The notes: a model not told the origin generated them from the sequence alone. DNA of 9,188 bases from an uncultured Oscillibacter sp. (GCA_902490355.1 CABUDN010000110.1:1-9188); one strand, 5' to 3'. Shown: positions 1 through 6,342, numbered from the stretch's first letter. Translations and numbers: made by a program.

Positions 1-773
1 CATCGGAAAGAATCTTTTCCCAGTCTATCATGCCGGGACGTAAAGTGGCAAAGGGTACCGTCGGGGCCCAGGCCCTCTATACGGTAGCCGTGCTCATCCC
101 GGATGCCCAGCAGGCGCAGATTTTCGCCCAGGGTGGCCTCCCGGCTGTAATTGATCTGGAACTCCTTCACCGGCAGGGCCTGCAGGTCCGCGGGCAGATA
201 GTCCCAGACGATATCGCCGTAGCGCCCGCTGAACAGGTGCCCGTTTCCATCCAGATCGGACCAGCGCACCTGCCGCTCTCCCAGCTCCTCCAGACCCTGG
301 CGGGGCAGCGTGATCTTCTGGGGATCCGGGCAGTCAATCACCCGGTCGCAGGTCATCAGGGGCTTGGCGGTGAAGGACGCAGGCCGGAGAATCTTCCGGG
401 TCAGGGGATCCACCAGAATCCACTCGCTCTTGACGCTCACACACAGCCGTCCCGTCTGGTCCACCATTTCGAACACCCGCTGCATGTGGGCGCCCCGGGC
501 GCCGTTTTCCCAGGTGGTGATGTCCAGCACGTCCCGGGCCATGGGGCAGTGGTGAATCCGCAGCGCGATCCGGGAGAGCAAGAACACCTCCCGCATGGCG
601 TAAAGCTTCTCATGGGTCCATCCCCGGGCATCATAATCGTAGCCCGCATAGGCTCCCACCTTGCTCAAAAGTGTCGCCACCCGTGCCCGTTTGTTGCGGT
701 CACAGTCGGCAAATACCAATTCTTCCTGCCGGAAATAACCGTTTTCCAACAGTTTTTGCTTAAAATCCTGCAC
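1..773 (-). CDS. Acyl-ACP thioesterase (FatA/FatB-like), 3' end cut by window edge
   Basis: Hydrolyses acyl-ACP to free fatty acid and ACP in the cytosol; bacterial members are about 240-260 residues of two hotdog domains. Translating the minus strand from GTG 773 gives 257 codons without a stop, ending at the left edge, so the gene is nearly complete. The N-terminal hotdog carries TTWENG (86-91), D-x-x-G-R (105-109) and a W-x-L-x-D-x-x-TRK segment (118-127). The second hotdog carries WSDLDGNGH (171-179) followed by RYGDIVWDYLP; D175, N177 and H179 match the Asp/Asn/His of the D-x-N-x-H catalytic motif. The GTG start is forced: an in-frame TAA lies 18 nt upstream, and AAAGGAG (784-790) sits 10 nt before GTG. 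It is transcribed divergently from ridA. The family call is firm; chain-length preference cannot be read from sequence. Confidence 0.88.
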   Translation of the reverse strand, partial: MQDFKQKLLENGYFRQEELVFADCDRNKRARVATLLSKVGAYAGYDYDARGWTHEKLYAMREVFLLSRIALRIHHCPMARDVLDITTWENGARGAHMQRVFEMVDQTGRLCVSVKSEWILVDPLTRKILRPASFTAKPLMTCDRVIDCPDPQKITLPRQGLEELGERQVRWSDLDGNGHLFSGRYGDIVWDYLPADLQALPVKEFQINYSREATLGENLRLLGIRDEHGYRIEGLGPDGTLCHFTSRHDRLGKDSFR

Positions 774-810
774 GGTTTTGATACTCCTTTACATTTTCTG
801 AACGGAATCT

Positions 811-839
811 ATGGTACCACGTTTTTCCTCATTTCACAA
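811..839 (-). promoter_or_regulatory. Candidate promoter of the acyl-ACP thioesterase gene
   Basis: On the minus strand TTGTGA (834-839) is separated by 17 nt from TACCAT (811-816), which is preceded by TG one base upstream (818-819), an extended -10 arrangement. Each hexamer has two mismatches to consensus, so support is moderate. It would give a leader of about 30 nt before GTG 773. Confidence 0.4.
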
Positions 840-848
840 GCGGACAGG

Positions 849-876
849 TTGACTTTTCTGTCCCCTGTGATATGAT
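849..876 (+). promoter_or_regulatory. ridA promoter, sigma-A type with extended -10
   Basis: TTGACT (849-854), a 16-nt spacer and TATGAT (871-876), with TG one base before the -10 (868-869). Each hexamer has one mismatch to consensus. It sits about 40 nt before the ridA start and close behind the divergent thioesterase promoter, so the two transcription units share a control region of about 140 bp. Confidence 0.75.
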
Positions 877-915
877 GAAGCCAACCCATCTTACTTTTTT
901 AAGGAGGCTTCTGTC

Positions 916-1290
916 ATGGAAAAGACCGTTATTGCCACCAACAATGCCCCCGGTGCCATCGGCCCGTATTCCCAGGGCTGGGTTGTGGGTGAGTTCGTAT
1001 ATACCTCCGGCCAGATTCCGGTAGATCCCGCCACCGGCGCCATTCCCGAGGGCATCGCCGCCCAGGCTGAGCAGAGCTGCAAGAACGTGGGCGCCATCCT
1101 GGAAGCCGCCGGCACCAGCCTGGAGCAGGTTTTCAAGACCACCTGCTTCCTGGCGGACATGGGCGACTTCGCCGCCTTCAACGAGGTCTATGCCCGGTAT
1201 TTCACCACCAAGCCCGCCCGCTCCTGCGTGGCGGTCAAGGACCTGCCCAAGGGCGTGCTGTGCGAAATCGAGGCCATCGCCGCCAAGTAA
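916..1290 (+). CDS. ridA: RidA family reactive imine/enamine deaminase
   Basis: RidA (YjgF/YER057c/UK114) hydrolyses reactive 2-aminoacrylate and related enamine/imine intermediates released by PLP enzymes, protecting PLP-dependent enzymes; it acts as a cytosolic trimer. The 124-residue protein has the usual length and is recognisable throughout: N-terminal NNAPGAIGPYSQ (9-20), YTSGQIPVDPATG (29-41), DMGDFAAFNEVYARYF (81-96), PARS (100-103) and LP..VLCEIEAIA near the end. R102 and E118 occupy the positions of the conserved active-site Arg and Glu, and Y18 the conserved Tyr. The start is supported by AAGGAGG (901-907) 8 nt upstream. The gene is monocistronic, with its own promoter and terminator, and is the only plus-strand gene here. 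Nothing is missing or unusual. Confidence 0.95.
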   Translation: MEKTVIATNNAPGAIGPYSQGWVVGEFVYTSGQIPVDPATGAIPEGIAAQAEQSCKNVGAILEAAGTSLEQVFKTTCFLADMGDFAAFNEVYARYFTTKPARSCVAVKDLPKGVLCEIEAIAAK

Positions 1291-1308
1291 TTCCGCCGCA
1301 AAACGCAG

Positions 1309-1343
1309 CAAGAGGACCGGAACCCCGGTCCTCTTGTTTTTTT
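1309..1343 (+). terminator. Intrinsic terminator of ridA, overlapping the degV stop codon
   Basis: An 11-bp perfect stem AAGAGGACCGG/CCGGTCCTCTT (1310-1320 with 1325-1335), extended by C1309-G1336, has loop AACC and is followed by seven T (1337-1343). The T-tract contains the convergent degV stop codon (TAA on minus, 1344-1342). In the minus direction the stem is followed only by a scattered TTTT, so termination is probably strong for ridA and weak for degV. Confidence 0.9.
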
Positions 1344-2184
1344 ATTCCTTGCGCAAAAACACCACGCCCAGGGTATTGGTGCCGCAGTGGCAGAAGATGG
1401 TGCATCCTGCCTTGGTCTCCAGGACCTCGTCAAAGCCGCCCACTTCCGCCAGCACCTTCCGGGCAATGGCCGCCAGATCATCGGAAAAGGCGGTGTCCAC
1501 CAGAATGCAGCGGCGGTGATCGATGTCCGTCCGGCCGGAGAGGCGGTCCCGCAGATAATCCGCCACCACCTTCTCGATGGAGCCGCGGAACTTCTTGGTC
1601 ACGCCCATCTTTCCGTTTTGGACCTCGATGCAGGGATGCAGCTTGAGGAGGTTGGCGCCCAGCGCCAGCACCGCCGAGCAGCGTCCGCCCTTCTTCATGT
1701 AATCCAGCCGGTCCAGCACGAAGCTCATTTCCACCTGGGGAATCTTTTCGGCCAGCATGGCCAGAATCTCCTCCACCGACGCGCCGGCCTCCGCGGCCTC
1801 CGCCGCCAGAAGCACCAGCAATCCGTGGCCGACGGAGAGGTTGGCGGTATCCACCAGGTGGACGTTGTCAAACTCCTCCGCCGCCAGGCACGCGTTTTGG
1901 TGGCAGCAGGAAAATCCGATGCCGATGTTGAGGTGAATCACCGCGTCATTCCGGGCGGACTCCCGGGCGAAGAGCGCCTCGTAGTCTCCGATGCTCACGG
2001 CGTTGGTGGTGGTGATGTCGCCGCCGGCATCCACATGGGCGGCAATGTCCGCGGTGGTGATGTTCTCACCGTCCCGGAACAGTTCGCCGCCTTTGACGAT
2101 GCCCAGAGGAATGACGGAAATATGGTGCTGCTCCAGCAGCTGCGCGGGCAGATCACAGGTGCTGTCCGTGGTAATCTTGATCAT
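1342..2184 (-). CDS. DegV family protein (FakB-like fatty-acid-binding), cysteine-rich variant
   Basis: DegV/FakB proteins bind a fatty acid in the cytosol; with the kinase FakA, FakB presents it for phosphorylation to acyl-phosphate. The 280-residue length is normal. Visible signatures are the N-terminal ITTDSTCDLP (4-13), a TTTNAVSIGDYE segment (58-69) where FakB proteins usually have T-S-Q-P-S, and the domain-2 block LDRLDYMKKGGRCSAVLALG (157-176) followed by a short Gly-containing strand. Departures from typical members are SCCHQ (92-96) in place of the usual S-G-T-Y-Q, and HCGTNTLGV (266-274) in place of H-x-G-P-G-T-x-G. There are also many cysteines (10, 93, 94, 99, 169, 185, 226, 261, 265, 267). 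ATG 2184 has AAGGAG (2192-2197) 7 nt upstream. No FakA gene is nearby. Family call firm, ligand unknown. Confidence 0.9.
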   Translation of the reverse strand: MIKITTDSTCDLPAQLLEQHHISVIPLGIVKGGELFRDGENITTADIAAHVDAGGDITTTNAVSIGDYEALFARESARNDAVIHLNIGIGFSCCHQNACLAAEEFDNVHLVDTANLSVGHGLLVLLAAEAAEAGASVEEILAMLAEKIPQVEMSFVLDRLDYMKKGGRCSAVLALGANLLKLHPCIEVQNGKMGVTKKFRGSIEKVVADYLRDRLSGRTDIDHRRCILVDTAFSDDLAAIARKVLAEVGGFDEVLETKAGCTIFCHCGTNTLGVVFLRKE

Positions 2185-2228
2185 AGGGGTTCTCCTTCCC
2201 GTTTCACATGGGCCGCAGGGCCGGAGGC

Positions 2229-2237
2229 ATTATATCA
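2229..2237 (-). promoter_or_regulatory. Extended -10 promoter of the degV gene
   Basis: On the minus strand the motif TGATATAAT (TG-n-perfect TATAAT) lies 45 nt upstream of the degV start, in the gap after glycerate kinase. No convincing -35 is present at 17-18 nt, as is common for extended -10 promoters. It implies that degV can be transcribed separately from the upstream gene. Confidence 0.6.
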
Positions 2238-2254
2238 TATTCCCCGGTGCAATG

Positions 2255-3397
2255 CTAGTCCTCTTTCCCCGCGCTCCAGGAAATTTTCATCACCCGCACA
2301 ACGTCTGCCACAGTGTCCTCCAGGTCCCGCCGGGCCCGGGGCCGGGCCTCCAGATACGGAACGGCCACCCGGTTGATGGAAAACACCGCGCTGACCCCCC
2401 GGTCATACACCGCCGATGCTCCGTCGCCCACATCGCCCACAATGGCCGCCACCGGCACCCCGCCGGCCCGGCGCGCCACGCCGGAGACCACCTTGCCCCG
2501 CAGACTCTGGCCGTCCAGACGGCCCTCGCCGGTGAAGATCCAGTCCGCATCCCGGATCACCTCTTCAAACCGGACGGTGTCCAGCACCGTCTCAATGCCC
2601 GGCTGGAGGCGGCTTCCAAAAAAGGCCGCCATACCCGCACCCATGCCGCCGGCAGCGCCGGCGCCGGGCAGATCCTGGGTGCTCATACCCAAATCCCGCT
2701 CCAGGATTCGGGCCAGGTGGGCAAGACCCGCGTCCAGGCGCTGAATCTGGGCCGCGTCCGCCCCCTTCTGGGGGCCGAACACCGCCGCCGCGCCGGTGGG
2801 ACCGCAGAGGGGATTGTCAATGTCGCACATGGTGACGATCTCCAGCGCCGCCACCGCCGGGTCCAGACCCGTCACATCCACCGAGGCAATCTCCCCCAGC
2901 GTTCCGCCCACGGGGACGAAGGACTCCCCCGCCCCGTTGACAAACCGGACGCCGCAGGCACTGGCCGCGCCGCAGCCGCCGTCGTTGGTGGCGCTGCCGC
3001 CCAGGCACATCACCGCCCGTCTGGCGCCGTGGTGCGCCGCGTGGACCAGCAGTTCCCCCACGCCGTAAGTCGTGGTGGTTTCCGGATTCTTCTCCCCCGT
3101 CACCTGGGGAAGGCCCGCCGCCGCAGCCATCTCGATTACCGCCGTGCCGTCGGGCAGCAGGGCATAAAAGCTCTCCAGGAGCCGTCCCTCCGGGCCGGTG
3201 ACGGTCCGGACGACCCGCTGTCCGCCCAAGGCCGTTAAAAACGCCTCGGCGCTGCCCTCGCCGCCGTCCGCCACCGGCAGTGACACCACCTGCGCCTGGG
3301 GCAGCACCCGGCGAATCCCCGCCTCCATGGACGCGCAGACCTGGGCGGACGTCATGGTTCCCTTGAAGGAATCCGGCACCAACACGAACTTTTTCAT
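2255..3397 (-). CDS. glxK: Glycerate kinase (GlxK/GarK family)
   Basis: Phosphorylates D-glycerate with ATP, feeding it into lower glycolysis; this family usually makes 2-phosphoglycerate. The 380-residue length is standard. Motifs in order: DSFKG (9-13), PVADGGEGS (41-49), GGSATNDGG (133-141), CDIDNPLCGPTGAA (191-204) with FGPQKGA (207-213), GAGAAGGMG (245-253) and TGEGRLDGQS (289-298), all characteristic of the family. The start is placed at ATG 3397, giving MKKFVLVPDSFKG, because GGGAGGG (3405-3411) lies 7 nt upstream; an in-frame ATG eight codons earlier lies before this RBS and would add non-conserved residues. It lies downstream of the importer operon, separated by a strong hairpin, so it is probably expressed by read-through or from a weak promoter I could not fix. 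Symbol by family only; garK is the alternative name. Confidence 0.93.
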   Translation of the reverse strand: MKKFVLVPDSFKGTMTSAQVCASMEAGIRRVLPQAQVVSLPVADGGEGSAEAFLTALGGQRVVRTVTGPEGRLLESFYALLPDGTAVIEMAAAAGLPQVTGEKNPETTTTYGVGELLVHAAHHGARRAVMCLGGSATNDGGCGAASACGVRFVNGAGESFVPVGGTLGEIASVDVTGLDPAVAALEIVTMCDIDNPLCGPTGAAAVFGPQKGADAAQIQRLDAGLAHLARILERDLGMSTQDLPGAGAAGGMGAGMAAFFGSRLQPGIETVLDTVRFEEVIRDADWIFTGEGRLDGQSLRGKVVSGVARRAGGVPVAAIVGDVGDGASAVYDRGVSAVFSINRVAVPYLEARPRARRDLEDTVADVVRVMKISWSAGKED

Positions 3398-3419
3398 GGC
3401 AAAACCCTCCCGTAAATGC

Positions 3420-3463
3420 AAAATCAGAACCGCTCTGTGGTCAGTTTACCACAGAGCGGTTCT
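3420..3463 (-). terminator. 16-bp perfect hairpin after the importer operon, probable terminator
   Basis: AGAACCGCTCTGTGGT (3426-3441) is perfectly complementary to 3448-3463 with a 6-nt loop. On the minus strand it begins 3 nt after the ATPase stop codon and is followed by GATTTTGCATTT, a modest T-tract starting two bases after the stem. It reads as an intrinsic terminator or read-through attenuator between the importer operon and glycerate kinase, whose start is 28 nt beyond the stem. Confidence 0.7.
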
Positions 3464-3466
3464 CAC

Positions 3467-4030
3467 TTACAACCGGAAAATCTCCGCCTCCAGGGCCCGG
3501 GCATCTGCCGGATCGTGGGAGGAGAGCACCAGGGGCTTGCCCGCTGTATAGCGGCGCACCTGCTCCCAGCACCGCGCCCGGATCTCCGGGTCCAGTCCGG
3601 TGAAGGGCTCGTCCAGCACCAGGGCGTCGCAGGGCGAGAGCAGCGCCCGGGCCAGGGCCAGACGGCGGCGCATACCGCCGGAATATTCCGCCACAATCTT
3701 TCCGCCCACGTCCCCCAGGCCCAGAGTCTCCAGCAGAGTCAGAGCCTCCGGGGACACCTCCCCCAGGACAAATCGCAGATTGCCCCGGGCGTCCAGATGC
3801 TCCAGCAGACGGTCCTCCTGAAACACCGCGCTCCACCGCGTTCCCGGCGGCGCCAGCACCTCTCCCCGGTCCGGGCTCTCCAGACCCAGTAAAATCCGCA
3901 GCAGTGTGGTCTTGCCCGCCCCGGAGGGCGCCGTCAGGCACACCGGCCGGGCGCCTGCGGTGAAGCTCACATCCCGCAGCACCTCTGTCTGACCGTACGT
4001 TTTCCACACATGGGCCACACCGATCTCCAT
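3467..4030 (-). CDS. ABC transporter ATP-binding protein (SsuB/TauB/ThiZ type), short
   Basis: Cytoplasmic ATPase energising the importer encoded just upstream. The 187-residue protein has every ABC landmark: Walker A APSGAGKTT (34-42, first Gly replaced by Ala), Q-loop Q71 in VFQEDRLL, signature YSGGMRRR (116-123), Walker B ALVLDEPF (136-143) with catalytic E141, D-loop GLD (145-147) and H-loop H172 in SSHD. It is shorter than the usual 230-260 residues because it ends soon after the H-loop, without the C-terminal extension. The start is ATG 4030, whose A is also the last base of the permease TGA stop (TGATG overlap), indicating translational coupling. A longer in-frame reading that begins inside the permease gene is a shadow, Gly/Ala-rich and without homology. 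The substrate must be set by the binding protein. Confidence 0.9.
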   Translation of the reverse strand: MEIGVAHVWKTYGQTEVLRDVSFTAGARPVCLTAPSGAGKTTLLRILLGLESPDRGEVLAPPGTRWSAVFQEDRLLEHLDARGNLRFVLGEVSPEALTLLETLGLGDVGGKIVAEYSGGMRRRLALARALLSPCDALVLDEPFTGLDPEIRARCWEQVRRYTAGKPLVLSSHDPADARALEAEIFRL

Positions 4031-4791
4031 CACCGCATCCCTGCCTTTCCCGCCAGGGCGTCCACCGCCCACAGCGCCAGATGCTCCGTCAGGGCCGACA
4101 GGGCCACGATCACTGCCGTCCAGGCAAACAGCTCCGCCGTCTGGAAGTAGACCTTGGCCGTGTAGAGCCCCTCGCCGATGGTCCCGGCGCACAGTCCGAT
4201 GACCTCCGCCGCGGCACCGGCCTTCCAGCAAAGGCCCGTGGACACCGACACCGCCGCCCGGAAGCCCGGCAGCACCGCCGGTCCCCAGATGCCCCACAGC
4301 TGCCGCCTCGGCGGCACCCGGAACACCCGGGCCATCTCCAGAAGCTGCCGGTCCGCCCCCCGGATGCCCGCAAGGACGTTGGCGTACACCGGCGGAAAGG
4401 CCATGAGGCCCGCAATTACCCAGGGGAGGGCGCGGCTGTCCAGCAGCACCAAAATCAAGATGATAAGGGACACCACCGGCACCGCCTTCACCGCCGATAC
4501 CAGCGGCGCCAGCAGCTCCTCCACCGCGGCAAACCGGGCCGCGGCCGCCGCCAGGACCACTGCCAGCAGACATCCCGCCAGCCAACCGCCCCAGATGCAC
4601 AGCGTGGACCGGAGCACCGCGGCCCAAAAGTCGGCGGTACCGGCCAGGCTGCAAAGCGCCTTCAGCGCCGCCAGAGGCGAGGCCAGCAGCAGCGCCCCGT
4701 GGGGATAGACGGCCGCAAACGCCATGCTCCCGGCCTGCCACACCCCCAGCCACACCGCCGCCGGCCACACCCGGCGCACGATCCGCTTCAT
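4030..4791 (-). CDS. ABC transporter permease (TauC/SsuC/ThiX-like)
   Basis: Inner-membrane permease of a type I importer of the nitrate/sulfonate/thiamine-precursor group. The 253-residue protein has about six hydrophobic segments: near 10-28, 60-85, 98-117, 122-140, a weak one near 180-200, and 221-245. Between them, the segment EMARVFRVPPRRQLWGIWGP (152-171) matches the EAA cytoplasmic loop that docks on the ATPase, followed by the usual P-x-x-x-x-G pattern. The start is placed at ATG 4791, giving MKRIVRR before the first membrane segment. This is one nucleotide after the binding-protein stop, with GGAG overlapping that stop as RBS; an in-frame ATG 69 nt upstream lies inside the binding-protein gene. 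It overlaps the ATPase gene by one base. Family call firm, substrate unknown. Confidence 0.9.
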   Translation of the reverse strand: MKRIVRRVWPAAVWLGVWQAGSMAFAAVYPHGALLLASPLAALKALCSLAGTADFWAAVLRSTLCIWGGWLAGCLLAVVLAAAAARFAAVEELLAPLVSAVKAVPVVSLIILILVLLDSRALPWVIAGLMAFPPVYANVLAGIRGADRQLLEMARVFRVPPRRQLWGIWGPAVLPGFRAAVSVSTGLCWKAGAAAEVIGLCAGTIGEGLYTAKVYFQTAELFAWTAVIVALSALTEHLALWAVDALAGKAGMR

Positions 4792-4792
4792 C

Positions 4793-5851
4793 TTACTCCG
4801 CGCCGTAGTAGAAATCGTCGCCAGGCATGGCGCCGCCCACGGAATCGGCGGAAGCGTCACAGAGGACCTGGAGATAACCGGAGAGCTTCTCCTTCATCTC
4901 ATTGCCGGTGATGCATACGATGTTGCACGCCGGCAGGGCCTTCTCCGCCACGGCAGCATCCACGATACCGTACTCCCCGATCAGGGCTGCAGCGTCGGCG
5001 GTGTTGGCGTTGACCCAGTCCACACTGGCGGCGTACTGCTCCAAAAACCGCTCCATGGCCTGGGGATGGGCCTCCGCTACGTCCCGCCGGGCCACCACCA
5101 CGCCGGTGATGAGGGCAGAGCCGTTGTCCAGAGCGTCCCACTCCGCCGTCAGGTCCAGAGCCGTGCGCAGCTCGGGCATCTTGCTCTCAGCCACCGTGAC
5201 GAAGGGCTGGGGCAGCAGGGCGATGGTGGCGGCGCCGGAGGCCAGGGCACTGACGCACTCACTATGCTCGTTCTTCCAGTCGATCACCACGCCGGTATCC
5301 GGGTCCACGCCGTTTTCTTCCAGCAGATACCGCAGGGCATACTCCGGCGTGGAGTCCTTACCGGAGGCCACCATGGTCTTGCCCTCCAGGTCCGCCAGGG
5401 ACTGCACGGCGTTGCCGTTTTCCACAATATACAGCACACCCAGGGTGTTGATGCCCAGGGTCACCACCTGGCCCTCGGTCTGCTGATAGAGGGAGGCGGC
5501 CAGGTTGGCCGGCACGCAGGCGATGTCCAGATCGCCCTTGACCAGCTGCGGCGCCAGCTCCGTGGCGGAAGCGGCCAGGGTGAAGGTGTAGCTGTCCACC
5601 GCATCGGGGAGATTGTCATACGCCTGGGGCACGTCCTCTCCGGCGCCTGCCAGATCACTGGCCTTCATCAGCTCCACCAGGCCCATGGCAGTAGGGCCCT
5701 TCAGCGCGCCCACCCGCAGAGTGGTGGGCTCTTCCTGTACAGGCTCCTCCGCCTCCGGCTGGGACTCCTGGTCCTTGCCGCAGGCCGCCAGGCTCAGCAG
5801 CAGCGCGGCCGCCAGAGCCAGAGCCGCGGCGTTACGAAACAATTTCTTCAT
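4793..5851 (-). CDS. ABC transporter substrate-binding lipoprotein (SsuA/TauA/ThiY superfamily)
   Basis: Extracytoplasmic, membrane-anchored receptor of the importer. The 352-residue protein starts with MKKLFRN, a hydrophobic stretch (8-22) and lipobox LAAC (21-24), so C24 is the predicted lipidation site. An acidic linker (about 27-42) leads to the mature domain beginning LRVGALKGPTAMGLVELMK (45-63). It continues with LVKGDLDIACVPANLAASLY (103-122) and DLEGKTMVASGKDSTPEYALRYLLEENGVDP (about 154-184), a pattern typical of COG0715-like binding proteins. The C-terminal part includes AEAHPQAMERFLEQYAASVDW, also typical. The start is supported by AAAGGAG (5862-5868) 10 nt upstream. It lies 18 nt after the regulator-like gene. 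The ligand cannot be assigned: sulfonates, nitrate-like anions, pyrimidine thiamine precursors and other small molecules are all used by relatives. Confidence 0.88.
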   Translation of the reverse strand: MKKLFRNAAALALAAALLLSLAACGKDQESQPEAEEPVQEEPTTLRVGALKGPTAMGLVELMKASDLAGAGEDVPQAYDNLPDAVDSYTFTLAASATELAPQLVKGDLDIACVPANLAASLYQQTEGQVVTLGINTLGVLYIVENGNAVQSLADLEGKTMVASGKDSTPEYALRYLLEENGVDPDTGVVIDWKNEHSECVSALASGAATIALLPQPFVTVAESKMPELRTALDLTAEWDALDNGSALITGVVVARRDVAEAHPQAMERFLEQYAASVDWVNANTADAAALIGEYGIVDAAVAEKALPACNIVCITGNEMKEKLSGYLQVLCDASADSVGGAMPGDDFYYGAE

Positions 5852-5869
5852 AGGGATGAAACTCCTTTC

Positions 5870-6142
5870 TTACTCCTGGGCCGGGCCCAGGGCCTCTTCC
5901 GGGGCGTAGACGGTTTTCACCGTGATACCCTCCAGCCGTCCGATCTTGCCGGACAGGGCGGAGATCACACTCCCCGGTGCGTCCATGGCGATGCTGATCA
6001 AGCTCACGCCCCGGCTGCGGTAGGGCACGCCCATCCGTCCGATGATGGAATCGCCGTACGCGTGAAGCAGGGCGTTGAGGGCGGCCACTGAGTCCCCCTC
6101 CCGCACAATGATGGCCATGACGGCCACCCGGTTTTGTTCCAT
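5870..6142 (-). CDS. TM1266-type 'iron-only hydrogenase system regulator', ACT-like small protein
   Basis: A 90-residue protein, first gene of the importer operon. The segment IIGRMGVPYRSRGVSLISIAMDAPGSVISALSGKIGRLEGITVKTVYA (33-80) matches my knowledge of the TM1266 family (TIGR03959-type), whose members have a ferredoxin-like/ACT-like fold. They are often encoded beside [FeFe]-hydrogenase maturation genes (hydE, hydF, hydG); no DNA-binding domain is evident. The start is placed at ATG 6142 (MEQNRVAVMAIIV) because AGGAGG (6151-6156) lies 8 nt upstream. The in-frame ATG at 6163 directly abuts the leader terminator T-tract and precedes the RBS. Eight to ten residues past the usual end are non-conserved. 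No hydrogenase gene lies in the window, so its link here is with the importer; a ligand-sensing role is inference. Confidence 0.85.
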   Translation of the reverse strand: MEQNRVAVMAIIVREGDSVAALNALLHAYGDSIIGRMGVPYRSRGVSLISIAMDAPGSVISALSGKIGRLEGITVKTVYAPEEALGPAQE

Positions 6143-6163
6143 GGATGTTGCCTCCTCCTGCAT

Positions 6164-6203
6164 AAAAAACGCATCCCCTCCGCCGTCAAGCGAAGGGGAT
6201 GCG
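6164..6203 (-). terminator. Intrinsic terminator inside the operon leader (attenuator)
   Basis: On the minus strand CGCATCCCCT (6194-6203) pairs perfectly with AGGGGATGCG (6170-6179). Three further pairs (6181-6183 with 6190-6192) close a short loop, and six T follow directly (6164-6169). The RBS of the first operon gene starts 5-10 nt after the T-tract. Since the operon promoter lies upstream (6343-6371), the hairpin should terminate leader transcripts unless it is prevented from forming. It could also stop read-through from malQ. Confidence 0.9.
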
Positions 6204-6336
6204 GGCAGAGTACATCTGAACGCGGCCTGGACCGCGCTGCCGTTCCCCGTCTTCCGGCGCGGAAGAACTCCTTGCCGTCAGCACAGCGGAATGAATCCGA
6301 TTGGGTCCGCCGGTGGGAACGCATCCTGCCGGGGAC
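6164..6336 (-). ncRNA. Structured 5' leader, candidate riboswitch/attenuator of unknown class
   Basis: The leader runs from the predicted start (G near 6336) to the terminator. Helices I can draw by hand on the transcript: (a) GTCCCCGG (6336-6329) with CCGG-C-GGAC (6313-6305), one bulge, 15-nt loop; (b) CGGC/GCCG (6274-6277 with 6255-6258) enclosing GGA/TCC; (c) GGCAG/CTGCC (6237-6241 with 6204-6208) enclosing CGCGG/CCGCG (6232-6236 with 6221-6225), directly next to (d) the terminator. The loop of (a) holds GGATGCG (6326-6320), identical to part of the terminator 3' arm and complementary to its 5' arm (6203-6197), so it can act as an antiterminator. No TPP, cobalamin, FMN, T-box, SAM or lysine consensus is recognisable. 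The helices are manual and unfolded by software. Confidence 0.6.
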
Positions 6337-6342
6337 GGGGAG

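Noticed and set aside
1991..3238. Plus-strand open frame of 415 codons opposite glycerate kinase and degV
   Set aside because: Overlaps two well-supported minus-strand genes; Arg/Ala/His-rich shadow.
3467..4768. 433-codon reading of the ATPase with a long N-terminal extension
   Set aside because: The extension is an out-of-frame reading of the permease gene; the ATPase proper starts at the coupled ATG 4030.
4030..5851. Naming the importer ThiXYZ (thiamine precursor) or SsuABC (sulfonate)
   Set aside because: Family similarity does not separate these substrates, and no thi, ssu or nit gene is adjacent.
4724..6091. Plus-strand open frame of 455 codons opposite the binding protein and TM1266-like gene
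   Set aside because: Shadow; the minus strand shows a lipobox protein and a conserved small family in the same interval.
6004..6324. 106-codon minus-strand open frame across the leader, possible leader peptide
   Set aside because: No ribosome binding site before ATG 6324, no run of a single amino acid's codons, and it runs through the terminator into the TM1266-like gene in another frame.
6164..6336. TPP riboswitch or T-box, suggested by a thiamine-type importer and a terminator
   Set aside because: The TPP core segments (CUGAGA; GAACCUGAUC) and the T-box sequence (AGGGUGGNACCGCG) are absent; kept as unclassified leader.
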